DNA of 64,000 nucleotides. Origin: Nitrospiria bacterium. Lineage in GTDB: Bacteria; Nitrospirota; Nitrospiria; JACQBZ01. Below are positions 56,000-64,000 of this stretch, piece by piece. Position numbers and translations under genes: made by a program. Every line of letters starts with the position of its first letter. Position 1 is the first letter of the stretch. Location: positions 1-64,000 of the forward strand of contig DATIYJ010000014.1 in the NCBI GenBank assembly GCA_035517655.1, in the 5' to 3' direction. The notes beneath the pieces were generated by a model, which was given only the letters and a program-made list of their open reading frames with translations, was not told the DNA's origin and ran no database searches.

Positions 56000-56932
56000 A
56001 TGCTCCTCCGGATAGCCGATCACCTTTACTGGATGGGACGCTATATCGAGAGGGCGGAAGATACCGCGCGGGCCGTGGAGGGGGCTTACCACGCCGCTCT
56101 CCTTCCCAAGGGATATGCCCTTGAGGAATGGGAAAGCCTGCTGGAAATGCTGGGCCAGCGCGACCGGTTTCCGGAACCCTGCGGTTCCGCCTCCACGCTC
56201 GAACTATTACGGTTCGTGATCCTCGATCTTGAAAATCCATCCAGCATTCTGTCGTCCCTCCGATCGGCCCGGGAAAACGGCCGCGCCACATGCGGAACGA
56301 TCTCCCTCGAGGCATGGGAAAGCCTGAACGCCCTCTGGCTCGACCTGAGCGAGATCGATCCGTCGCGTCTGATATCGAACGGGACCCTGCCCCTTCTGGC
56401 TCGCGTGAATGAAGGGACCCAGCTATTCCGGAGCGTGATCCAGACCAAGCTCGATCGCGACGAAGTGTTCCAATGGATCGGCTTGGGGATTTTTCTGGAG
56501 CGCGCCGATTACCTCACCCGGATCCTGCACGCGCGATATCCGTTTCTGTTCAAAAGCGCCAAGGGGGACGCGGCCTATTATTCATCGATGGCTCTTCTCC
56601 GGTGGGCCGGGGCCGTGGACGCCTACCGGAAATTGTATCGCAACGGGGTCACGCCGCGGCAGGTGATCGAACTGCTGGTCTTAAATGAAGAGACCCAGTG
56701 TTCCCTGCATGCCTGCCTGGAGCGGATCAACACCTTCCTCTGCGGGTATTCAAACGGGACGGGCGGGAAAGCGGCGGACGTCGCGACGGATCTGCACATC
56801 CTGTTTCATGAAACCCGGGACACCGACCTCTTCGGGCAGGAGCTGAGCGTCCATCTGGCCGAGGTCGCCCGGAAGCTCCATGGGCTGGCGGGCGAAATCG
56901 ACCGGTGGTTTCAGGGGACGCCGTGCGTCTGA
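56000..56932 (+). CDS. Alpha-E domain protein (DUF403)
   Basis: 310 residues, all-helical: MLLRIADHLYWMGRYIERAEDTARAVEGAYHAALL at the start is the alpha-E signature (R.A..LYWMGRYIER.E..AR), repeated as FLERADYLTRILHARYPFLF in the middle. The family always goes with the ATP-grasp and transglutaminase-like genes of the Anbu cluster; molecular role unknown. Its stop overlaps the next ATG (TGATG) at 56930-56934. Confidence 0.88.
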   Translation: MLLRIADHLYWMGRYIERAEDTARAVEGAYHAALLPKGYALEEWESLLEMLGQRDRFPEPCGSASTLELLRFVILDLENPSSILSSLRSARENGRATCGTISLEAWESLNALWLDLSEIDPSRLISNGTLPLLARVNEGTQLFRSVIQTKLDRDEVFQWIGLGIFLERADYLTRILHARYPFLFKSAKGDAAYYSSMALLRWAGAVDAYRKLYRNGVTPRQVIELLVLNEETQCSLHACLERINTFLCGYSNGTGGKAADVATDLHILFHETRDTDLFGQELSVHLAEVARKLHGLAGEIDRWFQGTPCV

Positions 56933-57732
56933 TGATCCGTCACCAGACCATTTATCGTTACAGCGCTCCGCTCACACGCAGCATTCAGCTTCTCCGTTTG
57001 ATTCCGCATTCGGACCGGCGGCAGCGGGTTCAGGAATGGAGGCTCAGTCTGCCCGCCGACGCGCCGGAATATTTTGACGCGTATGGAAACGTGACCCGGC
57101 TGCTCATCATGGAGGGACGGCATGACGAGATCAAAATCGGCGTTGAAGGTCTGGTCGAGACGTCCGGAAACGTCACCTTTCCTTCGGCCGTGGATCAGCG
57201 CTTTCCGCCGGAAATATTTCTGACGGAAACACCGTTGACGGCGGTTGACGAGCCGCTGAGAAATTTTGCCGATCAACACCGGAACGAAATCGGTTCGAAT
57301 CCCTTCGCCGCTCTCCAGACCCTGATGGAACGGATCCGAAGCCGCGTCCGCTACGTGAAAGGAACCACGCATGTTCAGACGACCGCGGCCGATGTTTTAT
57401 CGCAGGGAAGCGGAGTCTGTCAGGACCATAGCCATCTTTTTATCGCCTGTTGCAGGGCTCTCGGGGTTCCGGCGCGGTACGTAAGCGGGTATGTCTACTC
57501 CGATCCCGATCATCACCCGGAAGTGGCGATGCATGCCTGGGCCGAAGCGTGGGTCGATGGCATGGGCTGGCTCAGTTTCGATGTTTCGAACGGACGACCG
57601 GCAGGCGAAATGCATCTTCGTCTCGCGATCGGACGGGACTATCTGGACGCGTGTCCCGTGAGAGGAGTCCGGTTCGGCGGCGGGGACGAACGGATGGAAG
57701 TCCGTGTTCATGTGGCGACGGCGCAGCAGTAA
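56932..57732 (+). CDS. Transglutaminase-like cysteine protease of the Anbu operon
   Basis: 266 residues. A beta-rich N-terminal domain (IRHQTIYRYSAPLTRSIQLLRLIPHS, the typical Transglut_N) precedes the papain-like core: catalytic Cys in SGVCQDHSHLFIACCRALGVPARYVSGY, His in MHAWAEAWVDGMGWLSFDVSNG with the following Asp. In the Anbu cluster it is thought to cleave or process peptides. ATG 56932 overlaps the alpha-E stop; a GTG at 56923 would add three residues. No signal peptide, so it acts in the cytoplasm. Confidence 0.88.
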   Translation: MIRHQTIYRYSAPLTRSIQLLRLIPHSDRRQRVQEWRLSLPADAPEYFDAYGNVTRLLIMEGRHDEIKIGVEGLVETSGNVTFPSAVDQRFPPEIFLTETPLTAVDEPLRNFADQHRNEIGSNPFAALQTLMERIRSRVRYVKGTTHVQTTAADVLSQGSGVCQDHSHLFIACCRALGVPARYVSGYVYSDPDHHPEVAMHAWAEAWVDGMGWLSFDVSNGRPAGEMHLRLAIGRDYLDACPVRGVRFGGGDERMEVRVHVATAQQ

Positions 57733-57801
57733 ATGGGCGACGATTCCTCCGGTGGGCGAGAAGGAAAGGCTCCGCCCCTATAAAAATAGAAAGGAAATCG
57801 C

Positions 57802-58551
57802 ATGACCTATTGTATCGGGATGTGGCTTGAGTCGGGTCTGGTTTTCGCTTCGGACTCGCGTACCAACGGTGGTGTGGACCACGTCGCCACCTTTCGGAAA
57901 ATGACGGTCTACGAAAAACCGGGGGACCGTGTGCTCGTGATGCTGACCGCCGGCAATCTGTCCGTGACCCAAGGCGTGATCAACATCTTGAGCGAAGACG
58001 CCCATGTCTCCAACGGCCAGGAGACGATTTGGACCGCGACCTCCCTGTTCCACGTAGCTCGAATCATCGGCGGGGCCCTGCGGAAAGTGTACGACGTGGA
58101 CGGAAGCCATCTGAAACAGCACGGCGAGGATTTCAATGCCGCGATCATCCTGGGCGGCCAGATCCGGGCCGAAGCGCCGCGCCTGTTCCATATTTATTCG
58201 GCCGGAAACTTCATCGAATCCACGCCGGAAACCTGTTACTTCCAGATCGGCGAGATCAAGTACGGTAAGCCGATCATCGATCGGCTCATCACCCGTCAGA
58301 GTACTCTGACGGAGGGGGCCAAATGTGCGCTGCTGTCGTTTGATTCCACCATTCGGAGCAACATTTCGGTCGGCCTCCCGATCGATTTGCTCTGCTACGA
58401 GCGCGATCGGCTTCGGGTGGATTTCCGACGCTGCATCGATCAACAGGATCCGTACTTCAACGAGATCAAACGGCTCTGGGGCGAAGGTCTGCGGGAAGCC
58501 TTTGCCACCATGCCGGACCCGTCCTGGCAAGAACGGCTTGATCCGGTTTGA
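57802..58551 (+). CDS. Anbu proteasome-like peptidase
   Basis: 249 residues. Anbu is the ancestral beta-proteasome relative (also called BPH), an N-terminal nucleophile hydrolase forming rings. Removing Met leaves Thr1; Asp17 (SDSRTNGG) and Lys32 (FRKM) complete the catalytic set; GNLSVTQ and the DFNAAIILGGQI strand also fit. Lys32 rather than Lys33 may reflect a one-residue shift. It is the last gene of the four-gene cluster that occurs together in many bacteria (ATP-grasp, alpha-E, transglutaminase, Anbu). A 70-base gap precedes it. Confidence 0.9.
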   Translation: MTYCIGMWLESGLVFASDSRTNGGVDHVATFRKMTVYEKPGDRVLVMLTAGNLSVTQGVINILSEDAHVSNGQETIWTATSLFHVARIIGGALRKVYDVDGSHLKQHGEDFNAAIILGGQIRAEAPRLFHIYSAGNFIESTPETCYFQIGEIKYGKPIIDRLITRQSTLTEGAKCALLSFDSTIRSNISVGLPIDLLCYERDRLRVDFRRCIDQQDPYFNEIKRLWGEGLREAFATMPDPSWQERLDPV

Positions 58552-58738
58552 TTTTCATTTAAAACGGCTTAAAGACGGAACCGCCGGCAGCCCGCGGTCG
58601 ATGCCCGCCTGAAAGTCGGCCCGGCAAGAAGCACCTTCGGTTGACGCGATCCATCCGCCCTTCCATTCCTTGAACTCCTTTTCATTAAAATAGTTCCGGG
58701 CACTTTTGTCCGAGCCCGGTCGACGTTAATGAAGCATA

Positions 58739-58767
58739 TTGACCGGTTCAAATAAAATCGGTATAAT
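58739..58767 (+). promoter_or_regulatory. Strong sigma70-like promoter before the papain-like gene
   Basis: TTGACC (58739-58744), 17-base spacer, perfect TATAAT (58762-58767). Start near 58774, leaving a 283-base leader to ATG 59057 that also contains a small ORF. 58552-58738 itself shows no gene. Confidence 0.7.
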
Positions 58768-58852
58768 TCTTCGTAAATCGTTCCCCCGGCGCGGGTCGTC
58801 CTGCCTTCCAGAACAAACACGATCCCATCCGCCGAACGGAGAGGAGAGCCTC

Positions 58853-59044
58853 ATGGCCCGTCACCTTTCTTGCCGCTGTTCTAAAATACTCGCGTGGAAC
58901 ACCCTTTTTGATTCTCCCTTCCGATTGAGCCGTTCATCCGCGATGATAAAAGGCGGATACGATTTCTGCTGCGCATATGATTTCATGTTTCCGCTTCATA
59001 CCATCAACAGGTATTGTTCTATCCGGTTTGTCTTCACGACTTAA
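58853..59044 (+). CDS. Possible small ORF in the papain-like gene leader
   Basis: 63 codons (ATG 58853) with a GGAGAGGAGAG site upstream. The product is Cys-, Phe- and Arg-rich with no recognised domain. It ends 12 bases before the protease start. It may be a genuine small peptide, a leader peptide or a chance frame in the long leader; I lean to chance. Confidence 0.3.
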   Translation: MARHLSCRCSKILAWNTLFDSPFRLSRSSAMIKGGYDFCCAYDFMFPLHTINRYCSIRFVFTT

Positions 59045-59056
59045 AGGAGGGTTTCC

Positions 59057-59857
59057 ATGGCCAAAGAAAGGAAAGCGCTTCCAACAACCAAAGTCAAAAC
59101 ACAAGATCTCGGCTACGGCTGGATGCCCGATCTGCCGGACCACCGCGACTATCTCTTCAATGCGATTCGTGTGGCACCGGCGGTCCTCCCTCCGGTCGTC
59201 GATTTACGGCATGCCTGTTCGCCTGTCGAAAATCAGGGCGCATTAGGCAGTTGCACCGGCAACGCCCTGGCCGGTGCGCTGGAGTTCTTGGAGAAAAAAG
59301 ACAAGGTCTTCTTTGTGAACCTGAGTCGGCTTTTTATTTACTACAACGAGCGCCGGATCGAGCATTCGACGAAATCGGACTCCGGGGCGATGATCCGGGA
59401 CGGGATCAAAACCCTTAAGAGACAAGGGGTCTGTTCGGAGAAGAAATGGCCGTACATTATTTCAAAATTCGCCGTGAAGCCGAGCCCCGTCTGCTATAAA
59501 GAAGCGGTGGATCATCAAATTACCTCTTACCATCGTCTCCTCACCGTGAACGATATGCGGGCTTGCCTGGCCGAAGGATTTCCGTTTGTATTCGGTTTTA
59601 CGGTTTATGAAAGCTTCGAATCCACCGCCGTGGCGCACACCGGCCTCGTGAACATGCCGATATCCGGGGAACGTGCGATCGGCGGACATGCGGTGCTTGC
59701 GGTGGGATACGACGATACCAAAAGGAGGCTTCTCATTCGCAATTCCTGGGGCGCCGACTGGGGAATGAAGGGGTATTTTACCTTGCCGTACGAATACGTG
59801 GCGGATCGGGATCTTTCGGATGATTTTTGGACCATCCGGCGCGGAGAACGGATGTAG
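59057..59857 (+). CDS. Papain-like (C1A) cysteine protease
   Basis: 266 residues, no signal peptide, start decided by an AAAGGAGGG site. Catalytic residues visible: Gln60 and Cys66 in VENQGALGSCTGNA, His in IGGHAVLAVGYDD and Asn in RNSWGADWGMKGYF. It is an uncommon bacterial member of a mainly eukaryotic family; bacterial C1A enzymes of this short form are often cytosolic or linked to secretion systems. The LPDHRDY segment before the mature domain is short, so no long inhibitory propeptide is present. Function and substrate unknown. Confidence 0.9.
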   Translation: MAKERKALPTTKVKTQDLGYGWMPDLPDHRDYLFNAIRVAPAVLPPVVDLRHACSPVENQGALGSCTGNALAGALEFLEKKDKVFFVNLSRLFIYYNERRIEHSTKSDSGAMIRDGIKTLKRQGVCSEKKWPYIISKFAVKPSPVCYKEAVDHQITSYHRLLTVNDMRACLAEGFPFVFGFTVYESFESTAVAHTGLVNMPISGERAIGGHAVLAVGYDDTKRRLLIRNSWGADWGMKGYFTLPYEYVADRDLSDDFWTIRRGERM

Positions 59858-59931
59858 AGAACGGGCCTGGCGGAAAGCTCCTGAAAGCCATGTTGAGTTT
59901 TTCACCGGCGGATGATTGGTGCGGATAATAA

Positions 59932-59969
59932 AACAGGGTGAGCGCGAGAAATGCAGCGCCCACCCTGTT
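59932..59969 (-). terminator. Bidirectional hairpin between papain-like and multicopper oxidase genes
   Basis: AACAGGGTG (59932-59940) pairs with CACCCTGTT (59961-59969), and AGCGC/GCGC inner bases extend the stem. On the minus strand it is followed by TTTTATTATCC, a good terminator tail for the oxidase; on the plus strand by GTCTTTC, weaker. Confidence 0.7.
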
Positions 59970-59982
59970 GTCTTTCAAGCCG

Positions 59983-62900
59983 TTAATTTAGTTTAAGTTC
60001 GGCCGTTGGAGGGCCGGGTTTAACCCCTCCGTTCAACGGAAGGATCCGCGGGTCCCCGGACTGCAAGACCCGAAGGAAACCCCATTCCCCACCTTCCATG
60101 TAAGCCATCCGGTGATTCATATAGAGGTAATCCCCGGGAAGACGGTAAGGTCCTCCGGCGTTGAAATAGGCGTTGAGAAGTTCCCCGCCGCCGAACTCGT
60201 TGTTGCTGACCATCGAGGCGTTGGGCATGAACGGTTCCTCCGGCCATTGATGGCCCTCCACTCCGAAGACGCCGTTCTGCTCGTTAAACGCTCCGAAAAC
60301 GTGGATGGCGATTGGATCACCCGCATGGGCCTCAAGAATGGGCGTCACAGGATCTCCCGTTTTTCCGTCGGAAACACAGGTGAATAAATTGGTCTGGTCA
60401 CAACCGTTGTCCAAACGCAACTCGTAGGGCTCCGCTCTATAATTGATCCCCACAAGGCCGGCGGCCTTTTCAAGATAAGGCATAAAGCTTGTTCCCAGGA
60501 TGTTGTCCTCGTCCTGGAAGAACAGGGCGAAGTCGCGGTAGTTCGGTCGATTGCGATTTTCCGGGATGGACCTGTCCACGATCACATCGGCCCTCCAGCT
60601 GTTTTCCATGGAGATATCCGTTCCGGTTTCCGGATCGCGGTAGACGGATCCTTTCGGGCCGATAACGATCGCGCCGAAAAGCCCGTCGCGTTGCTGGGCC
60701 ATCGTGCCGTCCGCCCAGTCCTGGACCAAGGCCGCATTTTCCCCCAGTTCGGGAGGGGCGTAGAACGTGTAAACTTTGGAAGCTCCCGGAGCCACGGTCT
60801 GGTCGCCCGGATTGAAACCGATGTTGATTCCCTGAGAGTCGAGAGGGTCGTAAGCCAGGTTATCGGCATGAAACGAGACCTTGCCCCGCTTGAGTTCGTT
60901 CTTCAACGTCACCTGCACACAGTCACCGATGTTGACGTGCAGCGTGAGCGGCATGGGTTGGAATCCGGCCGCGGCGACCTTGGTTTTTTCATTGGCAAGG
61001 ACGAAGATTTTACCATTCGGATTGGAGACTTGTTCTTTGCGGTCGAAGTCAACCTCGATCGGGTCCTGCGCTCGCGGGTTATAGACAAGTCCTTTGTCGA
61101 TAGCAAGCACCTCGAATTTCTTCACCGGGGCCTTATCCGGACAGACCGATTTGGCGGCCGGGGGAATATCTTCGTGCCCGGGCAGCAGCTGAAGGTCTTT
61201 CCTCTCCTTGTCCAGGACCCGAATAATTCCCCAACTTCCCTCTGTCAGGTGGGAAATCCGACCGTTGTAATAGAGGTAGTCTCCGGGCAAATGTTGCGGG
61301 CCGCCGGCTTCCGGAATGGAAAGGTCGTGCCGTTCCGCAATCCCGATATGGATTGCGCTTCGCGGTTGGGAATCGGAATTATACCGCTGGAAACGGAACC
61401 AATGACCCGTGACGTGAAGCGTATGGGTTTCATTGGTCGCCGTGACCAAGGCCCGGATCATGATCGGATCGCCCAAATAGGCCCGCAGTAGCGGGGTATC
61501 CGGGTCTCCATGCACGCGACTGGAAAAAAGCAGGGACGGGTCCGGATTGACCGCTAATCGTCGGCTGATGGGCGCCACCCGCATGTTCAAGGCGCTGCCC
61601 GTGGTGTGCGAACCGCCGTTGATATAGATATTCGGGGTGAGTTTGATGTTTTTCTGTTTTTCTATCGGATAGAGCAGGGTGTTCGCGGCGGCGGCCGCCT
61701 GTTTCAAGAGTTCCGGGGGACTCCCGGTGCTGACGGTGTTGGCCGTGGAAAACACGGTGTCCTGGATGTGTAGGACCATCTCGCGGAAGCTGCCGATGGC
61801 GTCGGTTGAGTGAGGTTCGTTGGTGTGAATGTCCACCACATAACCGCTTCGCTTGAGTTTTCCAGTGACCGGGTCGTGATAGGTCGATCCCGGAGGCTCG
61901 ATAATCGTGCTCCCGAATCCTCCATGTTGCCACGTGATGGCCCCGAAGGCGTGGTCGTGCCAGTAGGTCGTCCCAAAATCGGCATCGGGGTAATACCGAT
62001 AGCGGACGAATTCCACGCTGACGATTTCGCCCTTGGCATGAGTGTAGGATAGGGGAGCCGTAAAGGTGATCTTTTTCCCTGAAATCGACTTGATCCTTCG
62101 AATTTCGAACGTCGTCACCTGATCCATTCCGACACCGAGATCGGTTCCCACATGATAGCGCGCCGCCGCCTTCTCGCTTGTGAGAACGACGGAACTCGCC
62201 CCTGGCTTGACCCGATCCGCCAGGTTTCCATTCATCGCCGGCGGAAGGCCCTTTTTCCCATCGATCAACTCATCTTTGTACGGCCGAACCGCCTGTTCAT
62301 AGGAGAAGCCGGTAATAACTCCGTCCGATGCTTGGTTGTCAAACTGCCAGAAATGCGGATGGATATTGAGCTTGCTGGCATAGCCGTTTTCCTCGTTGTC
62401 TTTCCAGCCGCCGTTCGTCAGGATCACATCGATGCAATCGTAGACGTTGGCTCGATACACCAGCGGAACCCGGAGTTTCTCATCGGCCCGGATGGCCGCC
62501 TCCTCCTCTTTTAATACGTAGAGCAAGCCGTCGTTGTCCACGACCGGAGGATTCTTTCCGTCGCCCTTTGCCAGTGTGATCGGGAGTTGTCCGATGACAT
62601 TGATCCGATAAAGCTTTCGTTGGGCCATATTATCGCTTTGAATCGGACAGAGGCTCCACGGACCTTGCTCACCCGGCCGTGCAGGCCGGGTCGTCTCGAT
62701 GCCGCCGACGCCGCCCGCGCCCTTGGGGCCCCCGGGATCGGCGTAGGGGTTGAACACATCGTCCTTTTCGACCATCCCGCCGCTTTTGACATGGAAGGGC
62801 TCCAGCCACGGGGCCGGTCCGTGATTTCGGGCAAACGGCGGCCGTTTTCCAAAATGCGGCTGCAGAGCCGGCCACGCGATCTTCCCGGTGACCGGATCAA

Positions 62901-64000
62901 ACGCGATCTTTCTCCGCTGGCCCGGGCCGACCTTGATGCCCATGTGTTCAGTTGGCGGGCGGTACTTCGGCCATACTTGGGTCGTTTCAGGCTCGGTCAT
63001 CGCCAGGAGACCTTTAGCCGTCTCGCTCCAGGCCCAATCCAAGACCGTCGCATCATGGGCGAGAATCTGACCCCGTTCATCCGAGACATGGCCGGGCTGA
63101 CCCTGGGTGGGCAGCATCGCCGTGACCCAGTCACGGATGGAAACCTCAACCGGATCGCTGGACCAGTCCGTCCGATCCTGCGTAATCGTGTATTTCTTCC
63201 CGAACCAATCGACGGTTTTTCCAATCAGTTGGATGGAATCCACCGCAGGTTTCACCTTTCCTTTTCGGTCCGGCAGCTCCTGAAGCGGCGGCATGATGTC
63301 CTGCTGGTATCCTGCGGTCTGCAGGGTATTGTAGACCCGCCAGAATCCCCACATCCCGGCGACATAATGATGCGCGACGTGACAGTGGTACAGAAAATCG
63401 GCCGCGAGATGCTGGCAAAGCCCGGCGCCGCATTCGGGCTCCAGATTGAAGACCGTTTGAGGTCCGATGACCTGGACATCCACCAGCTCGCTCTTTCCGC
63501 GCATTCGTGGAAATTTTATCGGTCCCATTCGACCGTAATCAAATTCGCTCTGTTCCGCCTTCGGATCCCGCGGCCATCGGATCGTGCCGCCGTGCGGATG
63601 GTGGGAATGAAAAATGTCCGAGCCGCCATGAACCAGGCGGAATTTGGTCGGATCGCCCAGATAAGCCCTCGGGATGGGTGTGGCGGGATCTCCGAAAACG
63701 TAGGCGCTATAGGCCTCGGCCTCATCTTCAAATCCGAAGCGCGCCTTCTGATTGGCCAGGTTGTTGGTCCCGAACGGCTCGCTGCGGTAGTTCAATGCGC
63801 GGGCGGCGGGTCGATAGGCATCCGTGATCGGGTCGCGCTGCGGAATCATCTCGCCGTTTTTGCTCAGCGGCCGGAAAGCCTCGTCTCCGACTTCATGGTA
63901 CATAATCATGTATTCCCGGAAATCGTGAATCCTCGAGTTCGCGATCATGGCTTCCCACCCGCTCTTGAGCGGCTCACCCGTAAACGGATCAAGATAAGTC
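59983..64000 (-). CDS. Giant multicopper oxidase, N-terminus outside the window
   Basis: At least 1338 residues; the frame runs without a stop to the window edge, and the ATG at 63948 is internal. Five cupredoxin-like units are visible plus the tail of a sixth at the edge. Copper motifs: HSHHPH (63592-63609, HxxHxH), HCHVAHHYVAGM (63352-63387, the full type 1/3 motif with axial Met), HPH in NIHPHFWQFD (62353-62361) and HDH in TYWHDHAFG (61951-61959). The two later even/odd repeats have lost their ligands (e.g. GDYLYYNGRIS, GDYLYMNHRMA, LVQDWADGTM). Such large enzymes include Mn(II)-oxidising MnxG-type and ceruloplasmin-like oxidases; Mn or Fe is a plausible substrate but unproven. The signal peptide would be in the missing part. 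Confidence 0.9.
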   Translation of the reverse strand, partial: TYLDPFTGEPLKSGWEAMIANSRIHDFREYMIMYHEVGDEAFRPLSKNGEMIPQRDPITDAYRPAARALNYRSEPFGTNNLANQKARFGFEDEAEAYSAYVFGDPATPIPRAYLGDPTKFRLVHGGSDIFHSHHPHGGTIRWPRDPKAEQSEFDYGRMGPIKFPRMRGKSELVDVQVIGPQTVFNLEPECGAGLCQHLAADFLYHCHVAHHYVAGMWGFWRVYNTLQTAGYQQDIMPPLQELPDRKGKVKPAVDSIQLIGKTVDWFGKKYTITQDRTDWSSDPVEVSIRDWVTAMLPTQGQPGHVSDERGQILAHDATVLDWAWSETAKGLLAMTEPETTQVWPKYRPPTEHMGIKVGPGQRRKIAFDPVTGKIAWPALQPHFGKRPPFARNHGPAPWLEPFHVKSGGMVEKDDVFNPYADPGGPKGAGGVGGIETTRPARPGEQGPWSLCPIQSDNMAQRKLYRINVIGQLPITLAKGDGKNPPVVDNDGLLYVLKEEEAAIRADEKLRVPLVYRANVYDCIDVILTNGGWKDNEENGYASKLNIHPHFWQFDNQASDGVITGFSYEQAVRPYKDELIDGKKGLPPAMNGNLADRVKPGASSVVLTSEKAAARYHVGTDLGVGMDQVTTFEIRRIKSISGKKITFTAPLSYTHAKGEIVSVEFVRYRYYPDADFGTTYWHDHAFGAITWQHGGFGSTIIEPPGSTYHDPVTGKLKRSGYVVDIHTNEPHSTDAIGSFREMVLHIQDTVFSTANTVSTGSPPELLKQAAAAANTLLYPIEKQKNIKLTPNIYINGGSHTTGSALNMRVAPISRRLAVNPDPSLLFSSRVHGDPDTPLLRAYLGDPIMIRALVTATNETHTLHVTGHWFRFQRYNSDSQPRSAIHIGIAERHDLSIPEAGGPQHLPGDYLYYNGRISHLTEGSWGIIRVLDKERKDLQLLPGHEDIPPAAKSVCPDKAPVKKFEVLAIDKGLVYNPRAQDPIEVDFDRKEQVSNPNGKIFVLANEKTKVAAAGFQPMPLTLHVNIGDCVQVTLKNELKRGKVSFHADNLAYDPLDSQGINIGFNPGDQTVAPGASKVYTFYAPPELGENAALVQDWADGTMAQQRDGLFGAIVIGPKGSVYRDPETGTDISMENSWRADVIVDRSIPENRNRPNYRDFALFFQDEDNILGTSFMPYLEKAAGLVGINYRAEPYELRLDNGCDQTNLFTCVSDGKTGDPVTPILEAHAGDPIAIHVFGAFNEQNGVFGVEGHQWPEEPFMPNASMVSNNEFGGGELLNAYFNAGGPYRLPGDYLYMNHRMAYMEGGEWGFLRVLQSGDPRILPLNGGVKPGPPTAELKLN

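Noticed and set aside
58569-58820. 83-residue minus-strand frame between Anbu and the papain-like gene
   Set aside because: Low-complexity, Arg-rich sequence with no motif, overlapping the strong plus-strand promoter.

Overview
The window is bacterial, about 58% GC by eye, and densely coded on both strands. It carries an almost contiguous set of reductive TCA cycle genes: a five-subunit 2-oxoacid:ferredoxin oxidoreductase, monomeric NADP-isocitrate dehydrogenase, two-subunit ATP-citrate lyase, aconitase and soluble-type fumarate reductase subunits. This combination, with a Hydrogenobacter-like five-subunit oxidoreductase and a very large multicopper oxidase, fits an autotrophic member of the Nitrospirota (Nitrospira, Leptospirillum or Manganitrophus relatives). 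The phylum assignment is an inference from gene content; no rRNA, tRNA, CRISPR array or insertion sequence was seen.

Layout. 1-10 kb: the end of thiC and a His-type thi4, then mostly small housekeeping genes (thioesterases, msrA, nadA, LOG-family protein, metallo-beta-lactamase fold hydrolase, methyltransferase, CBS protein, adenosine deaminase, exported proteins). 10.3-16.4 kb: a tight fatty-acid operon (acyl-CoA ligase, thiolase, 3-hydroxyacyl-CoA dehydrogenase, enoyl-CoA hydratase, patatin-like lipase). 16.4-17.8 kb: a DUF420 membrane protein divergent from a zinc-ribbon response regulator. 17.9-25.2 kb: a complete trp set, trpE-G-(psiE-like)-D-C-F-B-A. 25.2-32.2 kb: GAF-GAF-HD-GYP protein, envelope lipoproteins with a predicted outer-membrane protein, then formyl-THF cyclo-ligase, folD and panB. 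32.2-36 kb, minus strand: a three-gene LuxE-LuxC-aminotransferase operon. 36.3-54.3 kb: the rTCA genes, with purC, two small zinc-ribbon/coiled genes, a GYD protein and a duplicated-domain lipoprotein in between. 54.5-58.6 kb: the Anbu operon (ATP-grasp, alpha-E, transglutaminase-like, Anbu peptidase). 59-64 kb: a papain-like protease convergent with a giant multicopper oxidase whose N-terminus lies beyond the window.

How it works together. Acetyl-CoA from ATP-citrate lyase and CO2-fixing oxidoreductase steps would feed anabolism, and fumarate reductase, aconitase and isocitrate dehydrogenase supply the other cycle steps. Several rTCA units have their own strong sigma70-like promoter. The LuxE-LuxC-aminotransferase operon could turn an acyl group into an aldehyde and then a primary amine, a route not obviously described. 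The multicopper oxidase could act on a metal such as Mn(II) or Fe(II), but substrate cannot be read from sequence.

Sigma70-like promoters are unusually readable here (TTGACA-like, 17-18 nt, TANNNT). Three of them end exactly 7 nt before a start codon, which suggests leaderless mRNAs. The Anbu operon instead has a good sigma54-like site upstream.
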